A DNA stretch of 64,000 nt, from the NCBI RefSeq assembly GCF_023115355.1, contig NZ_CP096019.1, forward strand, positions 496,001-560,000. Reading direction: 5' to 3'. Each line of letters begins with the position of its first letter. Positions within the stretch are counted from its first letter, which is position 1. This DNA is from Halocatena salina (lineage in GTDB: Archaea > Halobacteriota > Halobacteria > Halobacteriales > Haloarculaceae). The notes beneath the pieces are model-generated. The model did no database searches. It was not told the origin of the DNA and saw only the letters and a list, made by a program, of their open reading frames with translations. The translations under genes were made by a program, and so were the position numbers. Of this stretch, positions 1 to 9,219 are shown piece after piece.

Positions 1-2
1 TC

Positions 3-383
3 ATCGGGCAGTTGAGCGCGAGCCGGGTGACTCAGCGAAAGATCAGGCGGCTCACGATCTCCGCTGAAAGCTGTTGGGTCGAACTCGACTACATCAACCA
101 GTCTGTCGAGGTCCACCGACAGTCTTCTTCTGAGTTCGTCAACAAAGGTGATATCCACCATCGTCATTCGAACGTCGTTGAGCGACTCTCGATCGACCAA
201 ACCGAGCCTCTGAAAAACGAACTAACGTCGTTCGCAACCGCGGTTCGGAACCACGAAGCCCCGATCGTGACGGGTGAAGACGGACTTCGGGCGCTCGAAC
301 TAACTCAGACGATCGATACGAAGGTAAACGACAAAACGGCAGAGACACAATCCAGTCCATTTTCCTACTCCGCCGTCGATTGA
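3..383 (+). CDS. Gfo/Idh/MocA-family sugar oxidoreductase, C-terminal part (5' cut by window edge)
   Basis: The reading frame is open to the left edge, so only the last ~126 residues are present and the Rossmann domain lies outside the window. The visible part has the strand-and-helix pattern that ends Gfo/Idh/MocA oxidoreductases: an ELDYINQSVEVHRQ segment, then a helix like ELTSFATAVRNHEAPIVTGE and a final GLRALELTQTI helix. In glycan clusters this family includes WbpB/WlbA-type enzymes that oxidise C3 of UDP-GlcNAcA. The next gene is a WbpD-like acetyltransferase and two nucleotide-sugar dehydrogenases follow, so a role in making a UDP-acetamido-uronic acid is likely. The exact substrate cannot be read from the sequence. 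An internal TTG at 12 is not evidence for a start because coding-like sequence runs through it. Confidence 0.75.
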   Translation: MGQLSASRVTQRKIRRLTISAESCWVELDYINQSVEVHRQSSSEFVNKGDIHHRHSNVVERLSIDQTEPLKNELTSFATAVRNHEAPIVTGEDGLRALELTQTIDTKVNDKTAETQSSPFSYSAVD

Positions 384-564
384 CCAGTAACCGACGCCGA
401 AGCGACGAAACACACAAGTCGACTCACACCGATGACAACTGAACGATCATGAAGCAACGAGGAATCACACGCGAACATCCTGATTCGGGATCGAAGACGA
501 ACGGTATCGACGCGGGAAGGAATGAGATCGGCAAGATAGCCACAGTGAGCGCGAGGGGCGTCCG

Positions 565-1149
565 ATGACCGCATACGACGCGGGGGTTGACGTCGACATC
601 GACGAGCGGGCGACCGTTGGATACCGACACGACGACGACGCATCGGCCACGGTGTTGGGCGATCGGGCACGGGTCCGGGCCGGCACGATCATCTACACGG
701 ACGTACAGATCGGGGACGATTTCACCACGGGCCACCGGGCACTCGTGCGAGAGGAGACGACGATCGGTGACTCGGTGGTCGTCGGCACGGACGCCGTTAT
801 CGACGGAACCACAAGCATCGGTTCACACGTGAGCCTCCAAACTGGAGTGTACGTGCCACGCGACACGGAGATCGGGGACAACGTGTTTATCGGACCCCGG
901 GCCGTACTGACGAACGATCCCTATCCCGTACGCCGGGATGTCGATCTCGTCGGACCGGTCATCGAAGATGGCGTCTCGATCGGGGCAAACGCGACGATAC
1001 TCCCCGACGTAACCGTCGGAGAGGGCGCGTTTGTGGCCGCTGGGGCCGTGGTTACGAGGAACGTACCGCCGAAGACGCTGGCGGTCGGCACACCGGCGGT
1101 TCACCAACAGTTACCACAGGAACTGACCCCGGAGAACATGCTACGATGA
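565..1149 (+). CDS. Hexapeptide-repeat acetyltransferase (WbpD/WlbB-like)
   Basis: 194 residues, almost entirely left-handed beta-helix. Imperfect hexapeptides of the form [LIV]-G-x4 recur ([30 protein letters not shown]), with a loop NDPYPVRRD and a C-terminal [12 protein letters not shown] cap typical of sugar O/N-acetyltransferases. The family transfers acetyl from acetyl-CoA. With a Gfo/Idh oxidoreductase upstream and dehydrogenases downstream, the best guess is N-acetylation of a 3-amino UDP-uronic acid. The ATG at 565 follows a 181-bp gap, and the stop overlaps the next start by 4 bp (ATGA), so translation is coupled. Substrate is inferred from context only. Confidence 0.85.
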   Translation: MTAYDAGVDVDIDERATVGYRHDDDASATVLGDRARVRAGTIIYTDVQIGDDFTTGHRALVREETTIGDSVVVGTDAVIDGTTSIGSHVSLQTGVYVPRDTEIGDNVFIGPRAVLTNDPYPVRRDVDLVGPVIEDGVSIGANATILPDVTVGEGAFVAAGAVVTRNVPPKTLAVGTPAVHQQLPQELTPENMLR

Positions 1150-2540
1150 GCGACACACAGACGACGAGCGTCGGACTTTATAATTCGGATGCATCGATCG
1201 CAGAACAACGGAACGCCCTGAAAAACGGCGCGGTCCCGGTGTCGGTGACTGGACTCGGGAAGATGGGGCTACCCCTCGCAGCGGTGTACGCCGACGTGAC
1301 TAGCAACGTCACCGGCGTTGATATCGACCGGGCGGTGGTCGATCAGATCACCGAAGGAGAGTGTCACATCACCGGCGAGCCGGGACTCCCCGAGCTCGTA
1401 TCGGAGCTGGTCGCTGCCGGAAAGCTCACTGCAACTACCGACGGCACGGCAGCCGCCACGAACGCGCGCGTTCACGTCGCGATCGTCCCGACGCTCATCG
1501 ACGAAAACGACCAGCCGGATCTGTCGGTGATGGAGACAGCCATGCGCACTATCGCCGGCGGACTCGAACCGGGCGACATCGTGATCGCGGAATCGACGTT
1601 GCCGCCACGGAGCTGTGTTGACCGGTTGCTGCCGGTGCTCGAAGCCGAAAGTGGTCTGTCGCTCGGGGAGTTCGGAATGGCCTTCTGTCCCGAGCGAACC
1701 GCGAGCGGTCGGGCACTCGAAGACATCCGAGGGGCGTATCCGAAGATCGTGGGCGGACTCGACGCGGAAAGCACCCGCGTGGCCGAGCTCATCTACGGAG
1801 AGATCAACGACAACGAGATCGTTTCGGTCTCGGATGCGACGACCGCCGAAGCGGTGAAAGTGTTCGAAGGCGTCTACCGCGACGTCAATATCGGATTGGC
1901 GAACGAGCTGGCCCGCCTGACCGAGGAGTTTGACATCGACGTGACCGAGGCCATCGATGCCGCGAACACACAGCCGTTCTGTGAGATCCACCAGCCCGGA
2001 GCGGGCGTTGGCGGCCACTGCATTCCGTACTATCCCCGGTTCGTGATGGGAACCGTCGAGAGCGAGACGCCAGTAATGGAGCAGGCACGAGAGACGAACG
2101 AAGAGATGCCCCACTACACGGCGACCCACGCGCTCGATGGACTCCGAGCGGAGGGGATCGATCCGGAAGATGCGGAGGTACTGGTGTTGGGACTGACCTA
2201 CCGTCCCGGCGTCAACGAAATCCGTGCCACCCCAGCACTGCCGATCGTTGAGAAATTGGATGACGCGGGCACGGCTGTGACCGCCGTCGATCCGGTGAAC
2301 AGTCACACCGAACCGTTCGAGGTGGCAGGAGCGACGATCGTTTCGATCGCGGAGATAGGCGAAGACTACGACGCGGTGGTGCTCGTGACGCCACAGCCGG
2401 CGTTCGACGATCTCGACGTTCCTGCGCTCGGGCCAACGGAGACGGATCAACGGCTCGTGCTCGTCGACGGTCGACAAGAACTGAAAAGCCTACGTGGTCA
2501 CGACGCAATTCATTACCGAGGAATAGGTATCAATGTCTGA
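1146..2540 (+). CDS. Nucleotide-sugar dehydrogenase (UDP-GlcNAc/ManNAc or UDP-glucose 6-dehydrogenase family), first copy
   Basis: 464 residues. The N-terminal NAD-binding Rossmann motif is [11 protein letters not shown], ending in the acidic VTGVDID. The centre has the family [16 protein letters not shown] helix, and the catalytic cysteine lies in [10 protein letters not shown] (Cys292). The C-terminal UDP-binding domain begins near [16 protein letters not shown]. The family makes two NAD-dependent oxidations of C6, giving UDP-uronic acids for surface glycans. It overlaps the acetyltransferase by 4 bp and the next dehydrogenase by 8 bp. Having two paralogous dehydrogenases in tandem suggests two different substrates. 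Which sugar each uses cannot be told from motifs. Confidence 0.9.
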   Translation: MSDTQTTSVGLYNSDASIAEQRNALKNGAVPVSVTGLGKMGLPLAAVYADVTSNVTGVDIDRAVVDQITEGECHITGEPGLPELVSELVAAGKLTATTDGTAAATNARVHVAIVPTLIDENDQPDLSVMETAMRTIAGGLEPGDIVIAESTLPPRSCVDRLLPVLEAESGLSLGEFGMAFCPERTASGRALEDIRGAYPKIVGGLDAESTRVAELIYGEINDNEIVSVSDATTAEAVKVFEGVYRDVNIGLANELARLTEEFDIDVTEAIDAANTQPFCEIHQPGAGVGGHCIPYYPRFVMGTVESETPVMEQARETNEEMPHYTATHALDGLRAEGIDPEDAEVLVLGLTYRPGVNEIRATPALPIVEKLDDAGTAVTAVDPVNSHTEPFEVAGATIVSIAEIGEDYDAVVLVTPQPAFDDLDVPALGPTETDQRLVLVDGRQELKSLRGHDAIHYRGIGINV

Positions 2541-3822
2541 AACATCGACGATCTGTATTATCGGCCAAGGATACGTTGGGTTGCCACTGGCGCTGGCGTT
2601 CGACCAGGAAGGATATGACGTCATCGGCTACGACATCAGCGAACAGAAGATCGACACGCTCACGTCGGGCACCGATCCGACGGGCGACCACGGTGACGAG
2701 ACGATCGCTGACAGCGACATCACGTTTACCACGGATGCAAGCACGCTCGAACGCGCGTCAATCATAATCGTCACGGTTCCAACGCCGGTCGACGATTCGA
2801 AAAACCCCGATCTCTCGTTCATCGAGGCAGCCGCCACGACGGTCGGCGAACACGTCTCCGAAGAGACGACGGTCGTGCTCGAATCGACCGTCTATCCGGG
2901 CGTCACCCAAGACGTTCTGGGCCCGATCATCGAAGAGAATTCCGGGCTGACCGTCGGAGAGGAACTGTCGTTGGGGTACTCACCCGAACGGCTCTCCCCC
3001 GGCGACGCCGGTCGTGGACTGCGCGAGGTGACGAAGATCGTCAGTGGGTCGGACGAGGAGACGTTGGACCGACTCGCGGAGCTGTATGGATCCGTCGTTG
3101 ATGAGGGGATCTACCGCGCGCCCACCATCGAGACCGCAGAGGCCGCAAAGGTAACAGAGAACGTCCAGCGCGACATCAACATCGCGTTGATGAACGAGTT
3201 GGCGATCGTCTGTGAGCACATGGATCTCGACACGCACGAGGTGCTCGAAGCTGCTGGCTCGAAGTGGAACTTTCACCAGTACCGACCCGGACTCGTCGGC
3301 GGGCACTGCATTCCGATCGATCCGTTGTATCTCGCCCACGGCGCAGAACGGGTCGGCTACCGGCCCCAGCTCATCATGCAAGGGCGGGAAGTCAACGAGT
3401 ACATGCCAAAACACACAGCGGAGCTCGTACTACAGGCACTCAATCGGAGCGGAAAGGTACTCAAAGAATCGCGGATCCTCGTGCTGGGACTCTCGTATAA
3501 ATCCAACGTTGGGGACATCCGCACCTCCCAAGTCCACGGCGTGATCCGTGCGCTTGCGGAGTACGGCGTCGACGTGGTCGGCTACGACCCACACGTCGAT
3601 CCCGACACCGCACGCGAGTCGTTTGGCATCGAGATCCAATCCGAGCTGTCGTTTACCGAGTTCGACGGCGTCGTACTTGCAACTGGCCACGAGGAGTTCA
3701 TGACGCTGTCGCCTGAGACGGTGGCGTCCGAACTCGACGAGGAGCCGATTCTCGTGGACGTGGCGGGTGCGTGGGAGAAAGACCGGGCGATCGAAGCGAA
3801 CTTCGATTACAACCGGCTGTGA
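2533..3822 (+). CDS. Nucleotide-sugar dehydrogenase (UDP-sugar 6-dehydrogenase family), second copy
   Basis: 429 residues, the same family as the preceding gene but clearly diverged. The Rossmann motif is GQGYVGLPLALAF with VIGYDIS after it. The helix ENVQRDINIALMNELA and the catalytic VGGHCIPIDPLYLAH (Cys259) are intact, and the C-terminal domain has VLGLSYKSNVGDIRTS. The GGHCIPIDP signature is typical of WecC-like UDP-N-acetylmannosamine/glucosamine dehydrogenases. It starts inside the end of the first copy (8-bp overlap). It ends 16 bp before the DUF354 gene, so the genes form one transcription unit. Confidence 0.9.
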   Translation: MSETSTICIIGQGYVGLPLALAFDQEGYDVIGYDISEQKIDTLTSGTDPTGDHGDETIADSDITFTTDASTLERASIIIVTVPTPVDDSKNPDLSFIEAAATTVGEHVSEETTVVLESTVYPGVTQDVLGPIIEENSGLTVGEELSLGYSPERLSPGDAGRGLREVTKIVSGSDEETLDRLAELYGSVVDEGIYRAPTIETAEAAKVTENVQRDINIALMNELAIVCEHMDLDTHEVLEAAGSKWNFHQYRPGLVGGHCIPIDPLYLAHGAERVGYRPQLIMQGREVNEYMPKHTAELVLQALNRSGKVLKESRILVLGLSYKSNVGDIRTSQVHGVIRALAEYGVDVVGYDPHVDPDTARESFGIEIQSELSFTEFDGVVLATGHEEFMTLSPETVASELDEEPILVDVAGAWEKDRAIEANFDYNRL

Positions 3823-3838
3823 TCGAGGATCGAACATC

Positions 3839-4861
3839 ATGCACTACTGCATCACGATCCAGCACCCGGCCCACGTCCACTTCTTCAAACACGCGATCAG
3901 GGAACTGCGGTCCGATGGACACGACGTGTCGGTGTTCGCCCGCGACAAGGAGGTGGCCGTCGATCTCCTTGATGCGTACGACATCGATCACGAGGTGCTC
4001 GTCGACGGACAGTCGAACGGGATCCAAGGGCTGCTCGTCGACCAACCCCGCTGGGAGTATCGGCTGCTCCAGCGCGCACGCGAGGAACGACCCGACGTGA
4101 TGGCCGCGATCGGAGGAACGGCCGTCGCCCACGTCGCAACGATCTGTGGGGCCAAAAGCGTCGTGTTCACTGACACGGAACACGCGCCAGGCAATACGAT
4201 CACGTTTCCCTTCGCTGATGAGATCTGGACCCCAGCATGTTTCACCGACGAGACGAGGGTGACACACGAGCGATACGACGGCTATCACGAACTGGCCTAC
4301 CTCCATCCCAACCGGTTCGATCCGGATCCCAGCGTCCTCGACAGCGTAGATCTCGAACCAGACGATCGGTTCGTCGTGCTCCGGTTGGTCTCGTGGGACG
4401 CCTCCCACGACATGGGTGAAAGCGGATTCGACGACGTGACCGACGTTGTCGACCGGTTAGAGGCGACCGGCGCGCGCGTGCTCATTACCTCGGAGACGGA
4501 ATTGCCGAGTCGTCTCGAAGACAATCGCGCGACCGTTCCACCCCATCGAATGCACGATCTCCTCGCGTACGCGGATCTCTTCGTGGGAGAGGGTGCAACG
4601 ATGGCGGTCGAAAGCGCAGTGCTTGGCACACCAGCGGTGTACGTGAACACGCTTCGGATGGGCTACACCGACGAGATCGAAGCCAAATACGGTCTGCTGT
4701 ACAACTGCCAAGGATCGTACCGACACCACAACGCGCTCGAAACCGCCGTGGACATCCTCACCGACGACACCGACTGGGAGGAGCGCCGTCAACAGCTGCT
4801 AGCAGAGACGGTCGATACGACTGACGTGATACTGAACGCACTCGATGACAGCCGAAACTGA
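3839..4861 (+). CDS. DUF354 family GT-B-fold protein
   Basis: 340 residues from ATG 3839. A longer in-frame start at 3767 would overlap the dehydrogenase by 56 bp and adds a basic tail that does not look native. The N terminus MHYCITIQHPAHVHFFKH resembles UDP-N-acetylglucosamine 2-epimerase and glycosyltransferase GT-B folds, as known for DUF354. The C-terminal half contains HDLLAYADLFVGEGATMAVE, the nucleotide-sugar-facing region of such folds. It overlaps the following glycosyltransferase by 17 bp. A catalytic role in the glycan pathway is inferred from fold and neighbours; the reaction is unknown. Confidence 0.75.
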   Translation: MHYCITIQHPAHVHFFKHAIRELRSDGHDVSVFARDKEVAVDLLDAYDIDHEVLVDGQSNGIQGLLVDQPRWEYRLLQRAREERPDVMAAIGGTAVAHVATICGAKSVVFTDTEHAPGNTITFPFADEIWTPACFTDETRVTHERYDGYHELAYLHPNRFDPDPSVLDSVDLEPDDRFVVLRLVSWDASHDMGESGFDDVTDVVDRLEATGARVLITSETELPSRLEDNRATVPPHRMHDLLAYADLFVGEGATMAVESAVLGTPAVYVNTLRMGYTDEIEAKYGLLYNCQGSYRHHNALETAVDILTDDTDWEERRQQLLAETVDTTDVILNALDDSRN

Positions 4862-5771
4862 TCCATCCGACCTTCGTGTATTGCAAGTGACGACCTCGAA
4901 CCGGTCGTTCTTCCAGCAACAGGTACAGGTACTAGAAGAGCGCGGCGTCGAGTGTGAAACGTTGATCGTCCCCCGTCCCCGATCGGGTGGGCGCGGTCCG
5001 CGGGAGTATCTGAGCGCGTATCTTCAACTGCTCGGTAAAGGGATCGCTGATTTCGATCTCGTGCACGTCAACTACGGGCTGGTCGGTCCGCTCGCGCTCT
5101 GTCAGCCTACCCGGCCGGTCGTGATGACGCTGTGGGGATCGGACGTGATGGGACCGCGGTGGCTCCGGAAGGTGAGCCACGTCGCCGCGCGGGGGAGCGA
5201 TGCCGTCATCGCGCCATCGAAACCGCTCGCTCGCCGGCTCGACGTACCACACGAGTACGTGCCGTTCGGTGTCGACACTGACTTGTTCGAGCCAGCTGAT
5301 CGTGATGCTGCCCGCCAGCGCGTGGGGTGGGACACCGACGAACGGGTCGTTTTGTTCCCCTACGATCCGGATCGGCCGGTCAAAAACCACGAGTTGGCCG
5401 AACGCGTCGTTGCCCGCGTTCCAAACGCGACGCTCAAGACGGTCACGGGGGCGGCATACGAGACGATGCCCGACTACATGAACGCAAGCGACGCGTTGCT
5501 CGTAACGTCTGATCACGAGAGCGGACCGATGAGCGTCTGTGAAGCCACGGCGTGTAACCTTCCCGTCGTCTCACGGGACGTCGGCTTCGTTTCCGACGTG
5601 TTAGATGACGTCGAGCCGAGCGGGATCGTCGACACCGAAGACGAACTCGTCGCTGCGCTCACGGACGTGCTCGACGCCGACGAGCAGTCGAACGGACGAG
5701 CCGTCCTCGACCGAAGCCTCGATCGGCTCGGACGAGATCTCGTTCACGTCTATCAGAAGGTTCTTAACTGA
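4845..5771 (+). CDS. Family 4 glycosyltransferase
   Basis: 308 residues. The N-terminal domain contains DFDLVHVNYGLVGPLAL and VVMTLWGSDVMG, typical of GT4 acceptor-side domains. The C-terminal donor-binding domain contains VVLFPYDPDRPVKNHELAE and LLVTSDHESGPMSVCEATAC, the family E-x7-E region in shortened form. It would transfer a sugar from a nucleotide donor to a lipid-linked or surface acceptor at the cytoplasmic face. It is the last gene of the co-directional glycan operon. Donor and acceptor are not predictable from motifs. Confidence 0.8.
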   Translation: MTAETDPSDLRVLQVTTSNRSFFQQQVQVLEERGVECETLIVPRPRSGGRGPREYLSAYLQLLGKGIADFDLVHVNYGLVGPLALCQPTRPVVMTLWGSDVMGPRWLRKVSHVAARGSDAVIAPSKPLARRLDVPHEYVPFGVDTDLFEPADRDAARQRVGWDTDERVVLFPYDPDRPVKNHELAERVVARVPNATLKTVTGAAYETMPDYMNASDALLVTSDHESGPMSVCEATACNLPVVSRDVGFVSDVLDDVEPSGIVDTEDELVAALTDVLDADEQSNGRAVLDRSLDRLGRDLVHVYQKVLN

Positions 5772-5819
5772 ATCGGACACTTACCCACACTGAAGGCACC
5801 CTTTCCCTGGCACATAGGG

Positions 5820-6521
5820 ATGAGTACTATGAACGCAGTGGTGAATACAGACACTGGTGTAGATACGAACCCAGAACCGCGAGCAGGTGAGGATTCACGT
5901 TCGACGGAATCGGACGAACGGTCGTCCGAACTGTCGAAAGACGAGCTGTTTCACCTGCTTCAGAATCAACGACGCCGACAAGTACTGGAGTTTCTCCAGG
6001 ATACGGATGGCGAAATCAACATGCGCGACGTTGCGGAGCAGGTTGCGGCGTGGGAAAACGACACGACGATCGACGCACTTGACTCCAATGAGCGCCAGCG
6101 CGTGTATATCGCGCTGTATCAATCCCACCTTCCCAAACTCGACGATGCCGGTGTGCTCACGTACAACCAACAGCGAGGCATCGTCTCGCGGACGGATCTG
6201 GCCGACCAGCTCGATGCGTATCTCAACATCGAGCCGTCCGCACCCGACACCGGATCATCCACAAATCCATCGAATCCATCGGATCCATCGAGCACTCACG
6301 AACGAAAGACGGAGGCGAACGACCCGGAGACCACAGTTCGTTCCACTCGTTTCCTCCAGTATTATGGCGTTGCGACCGTCGGTAGCGTCCTGTCGATCGC
6401 TGCTTCGATGGCCGACGTTATCACCCTCTCTCAGGGCGTTTTAGCGGCCCTCGTCACGGCACTGTTCGTCACCGTTACCGTCGGCATTGCAGCGTTCCAA
6501 CGCGACTTACTACCGAACTGA
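5820..6521 (+). CDS. Winged-helix (DUF7344-like) membrane protein
   Basis: 233 residues. Residues about 40-140 (ELSKDELFHLLQNQRRRQVL onward) form the halobacterial winged-helix domain in which an NxRRR motif leads into a helix-turn-helix; this matches DUF7344-type proteins. A Ser/Pro/Asn linker with SNPSDPSS repeats follows. Two hydrophobic helices at the C terminus (STRFLQYYGVATVGSVLSIA and TLSQGVLAALVTALFVTVTV) should anchor it in the membrane. A membrane-tethered DNA-binding regulator of the surrounding surface-glycan genes is plausible but inferred. An AGGG sequence precedes ATG 5820; ATG 5829 is an alternative start. Confidence 0.7.
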   Translation: MSTMNAVVNTDTGVDTNPEPRAGEDSRSTESDERSSELSKDELFHLLQNQRRRQVLEFLQDTDGEINMRDVAEQVAAWENDTTIDALDSNERQRVYIALYQSHLPKLDDAGVLTYNQQRGIVSRTDLADQLDAYLNIEPSAPDTGSSTNPSNPSDPSSTHERKTEANDPETTVRSTRFLQYYGVATVGSVLSIAASMADVITLSQGVLAALVTALFVTVTVGIAAFQRDLLPN

Positions 6522-6578
6522 ACGAACCGGTCGACGGTTCAAAACTAACGTTTTCTCAACGGCGATCGACTCGATGTA

Positions 6579-8726
6579 TTAGACGCCGTTCACCGATGGC
6601 GGTGATAGTTGGAATCCGAACAGTCCGTCGTCCGGTTCCGTCGTCGTCTCGTTCGTTGGCAAGGGAACGGTCGTCGTCTCGTTCGCCGGTGATGGGACCG
6701 TCGTCGTCTCGTTCGCCGGTGATGGGACCGTCGTCGTCGTCTCGTTCGCCGGTGAAGGGACCGTCGTCGTCGTCTCGTTCGCCGGTGAAGGGACCGTCGT
6801 TGTCGTCTCGTTCGCCGGTGGTGGCACGGTTTCTCCACCGTCGTCCGCCGGTGGTGGTGCGGCGCTCGTATCGTCCGTTGGTGATGACGACGTGGGAGCC
6901 GTCATCGGGGTATCCGACGGCGTCGGCTCAGGGGTGAGTCCGACGGTTCCATTGTAGCTCGGTCCTTCCGGTGACGATGGTGGAGCCGGAGGCCGATCCA
7001 CGATCGATCCGAGCACACCCTCGTCCGCCGATCCGAACGGTGTCATGGCCAACAACGGGAAGCCAGCAGCCATGACAGCACCGCTAACGACCACGATCAC
7101 CGCCGCGAGTCCGACGATCAGTTTGATCGCGGACGCCCGGCTCTGTTCGTTCCCGAACTGTTCGGACGCCTCAAACCGGCGTTTGATCGGCCGAACGGTC
7201 GACCCGACGGGATCGGGGATTTTCACGAGGATTTCGAATATCTCGCCGAGATCGATCGCCCCTGTGGCGATAGCGATCAACGAGTAGAGCAGAAAACCCA
7301 GCGGCGGGACGATCACGATGGCGATGGGAATCGCCCCAAAAATGCCGAGCCACGAGGGTCCCAAATCAGCGAACGTCGTCGAGCCGAACGACATCGACAT
7401 AATAGCGATGACGCTGGCACTGAGGATCGCCGTCGCGCTGATCCGGCCCAGACGGGCGTTTTTGAACGGGTAGTATCCCAGTACCCGCGCACCCCACATC
7501 TGAAAGATCGGTAGGGAGCCGTACCCTATCGAAGTCGACAGCGCTGCCCCGAGCATTCCATACTGGGGAATGAGCAGGAAGTTGAGAAGGAGATTTATCA
7601 CGGCTGAAACCCCAGTCGCCACGATCACGGTCCGCATGTTCCCACTCGCCTGATTGATCGTCAACAGAGGACGGGCGATTGCGAACCCGACCGTTCCGGG
7701 GAGCAAGATGAGCAGCGGCGTTACTGCTGGTTCCATCGCAGTACCGAGATACCACGGCACGAACTCCGAGGCAAGCGCCCCGAGACCGATCGCCAACAGC
7801 AACATCAACAACATAACGTATCGGGTCGATCGCGTCGCTAACTCCTCGATCTTCCCAAGGCGTTCCTTTGCCCAATGATCCGACGTGGACTGGATCATGA
7901 GTCCCTGAAGCGTTGTCGGGAGCAACCAGAGGAACTGTACCAGAGTGAGTGCACCCCTGTAATAGCCCGTTAACGTGCTGTTGGTGAACGCACTGAGCAT
8001 GAGGATGTCGAACTCATACATCGTTTTTAATAAGAAGAAATAAATGATCGAATTATGGTTGAAGTAAAACAGCTCTTTTCGAGGGAAATCAGACGGTGTC
8101 GACCGGAACAAGAATTTGAGTGAGAGTGATTTCGAGATGTAGATGAATCCAATGACGAACGCGATCATGCTCGCCAAGACCTGCCCGACGAAAACGCCAG
8201 CAACGCCGTAGCCGAGAAGCGCGAGCCCGATCGCCGCGATGTAGTAGGTGATCTTGTACACTACGTTCAACATACCCCCGATGTGTTCGAGTTTCAGCCC
8301 CATCAGCGTCCGACGAACGTACTCGCGGAACTGCGCTGCGAACACGAGCAGCGCTAGTATGTAGAGGTACGGGGTGTATCTGGGATCGAAGATCGTTCCG
8401 ACGATACCGAACTCGGCAGCGAGCACTAATACGATCGCTGCGATGACCGCAAAGAGAAGCGCGAGCCGGAAATAGTACGCAAATACATTGTTTTTCCACA
8501 TTTCCGCCTCATGTTCTTCGGCGATATACTTGCGGACGCCGCCGTTAATGCCAGAGCTAACCAGGATCATCAGTATACCGAACCCTGCGGACAGTGTCCC
8601 AAATACTCCGTACGTGGTGGGACCGAGGGTACGGATAAGGAGGGGAGAAAACAGCGCCTGGGCGATCGTGATCAGCACCTGTGAACCGGCAACCGCGGCA
8701 AATGCAGTAACGAGATTCCGTTTCAC
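6579..8726 (-). CDS. Wzx-like polysaccharide/lipid flippase with sequon-repeat stalk
   Basis: 715 residues, far longer than the ~480-500 of ordinary Wzx/AglR-like flippases. Residues ~1-500 are the MOP-superfamily core with about 14 membrane helices (start MKRNLVTAFAAVAGSQVLIT). A basic linker and an extra helix follow (SAIKLIVGLAAVIVVVSGAV, ~545). The rest is a Pro/Ser/Thr-rich region that ends in six tandem 10-11 residue units of the type PSPANETTTTV, each with an Asn-Glu-Thr glycosylation sequon. The flippase should move lipid-linked glycans outward, which fits the glycan operon next door. The stalk is expected to be extracytoplasmic and may itself be glycosylated. It is convergent with the winged-helix gene. 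Confidence 0.85.
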   Translation of the reverse strand: MKRNLVTAFAAVAGSQVLITIAQALFSPLLIRTLGPTTYGVFGTLSAGFGILMILVSSGINGGVRKYIAEEHEAEMWKNNVFAYYFRLALLFAVIAAIVLVLAAEFGIVGTIFDPRYTPYLYILALLVFAAQFREYVRRTLMGLKLEHIGGMLNVVYKITYYIAAIGLALLGYGVAGVFVGQVLASMIAFVIGFIYISKSLSLKFLFRSTPSDFPRKELFYFNHNSIIYFFLLKTMYEFDILMLSAFTNSTLTGYYRGALTLVQFLWLLPTTLQGLMIQSTSDHWAKERLGKIEELATRSTRYVMLLMLLLAIGLGALASEFVPWYLGTAMEPAVTPLLILLPGTVGFAIARPLLTINQASGNMRTVIVATGVSAVINLLLNFLLIPQYGMLGAALSTSIGYGSLPIFQMWGARVLGYYPFKNARLGRISATAILSASVIAIMSMSFGSTTFADLGPSWLGIFGAIPIAIVIVPPLGFLLYSLIAIATGAIDLGEIFEILVKIPDPVGSTVRPIKRRFEASEQFGNEQSRASAIKLIVGLAAVIVVVSGAVMAAGFPLLAMTPFGSADEGVLGSIVDRPPAPPSSPEGPSYNGTVGLTPEPTPSDTPMTAPTSSSPTDDTSAAPPPADDGGETVPPPANETTTTVPSPANETTTTVPSPANETTTTVPSPANETTTVPSPANETTTVPLPTNETTTEPDDGLFGFQLSPPSVNGV
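6634..6828 (-). repeat. In-frame 30/33-bp tandem repeat encoding ANETTT(T)VPSP units
   Basis: Six adjacent units inside the 3' end of the flippase gene. Three encode 11 residues (33 bp), two encode 10 (30 bp), and the last is diverged (PLPTNETTTEP). Unit-length changes come from gain or loss of one Thr codon in the ETTT(T) run. Every unit keeps the N-E-T sequon, so selection or recent expansion is suggested. The near-identical DNA makes copy-number change by slippage likely. Confidence 0.9.
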
Positions 8727-9219
8727 GCGTTGTCCACACGAATGTGAGCCGGGGGGTTCTCTTTATCGGTTCGCTTCGACGGAGCATCTGCTCCCATCGA
8801 TACCGTTAGACAACAGCCACCGGAGAGGATACATCGACCTGAGGAATGTGTGTGTGAGGGCATAGCGACGTCAGTATTTGGCGTACCGGTACTACACGTC
8901 TGATCCACATTATTATAGACCATCTAATGACTTGCTGAGCGAAGAGACAAAAACGAGATGAATCACATCTCTATCTCATTATTTATATTGGTATTTCATC
9001 TCCACCGACCAAGTTCGATAGGAAGACTACTCCAAACGTCACAGAGCAATGAGCGGCTATGAATGATGAGAAACACACGAAGACGGTTGCTCACGAATCA
9101 CTAGCCAGCTGTGAGTACGGTCGCAGTCGGAAACAACTGTTTCAATCGTTGAGAAACAGTTGTTATCCGATTTATGTGGCGGATAGTAATATCGACGCAT
9201 CACACAGTAGAGGTAGAAG
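8727..9219. other. Intergenic region, AT-rich in the middle, with one strong inverted repeat
   Basis: No convincing gene is seen in these ~490 bp between the divergent flippase and hydrolase genes. Short frames here lack haloarchaeal codon usage. The stretch ~8900-9000 is AT-rich and includes a TATA-like ATTATTTATATTGG near 8978. The only clear structure is the 12-bp inverted repeat at 9132-9164, listed separately. Confidence 0.6.
9132..9164. promoter_or_regulatory. 12-bp perfect inverted repeat (candidate operator or hairpin)
   Basis: The left arm AACAACTGTTTC (9132-9143) and right arm GAAACAGTTGTT (9153-9164) are perfect reverse complements separated by 9 bp. It ends 56 bp before the hydrolase start and just before a TATA-like TTTATGTGG (~9170), where an operator would sit. 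A dimeric repressor site is the simplest reading; an RNA hairpin is the alternative if transcription starts further upstream. Confidence 0.6.

Noticed and set aside
1269-2477. 402-codon open frame antisense to the first nucleotide-sugar dehydrogenase
   Set aside because: Same codon-mirror effect; the product is Arg/His-rich, unlike a haloarchaeal protein, and the sense gene is clear.
3767-3838. Upstream extension of the DUF354 protein
   Set aside because: It would overlap the preceding dehydrogenase by 56 bp and add basic residues; ATG 3839 starts the fold exactly.
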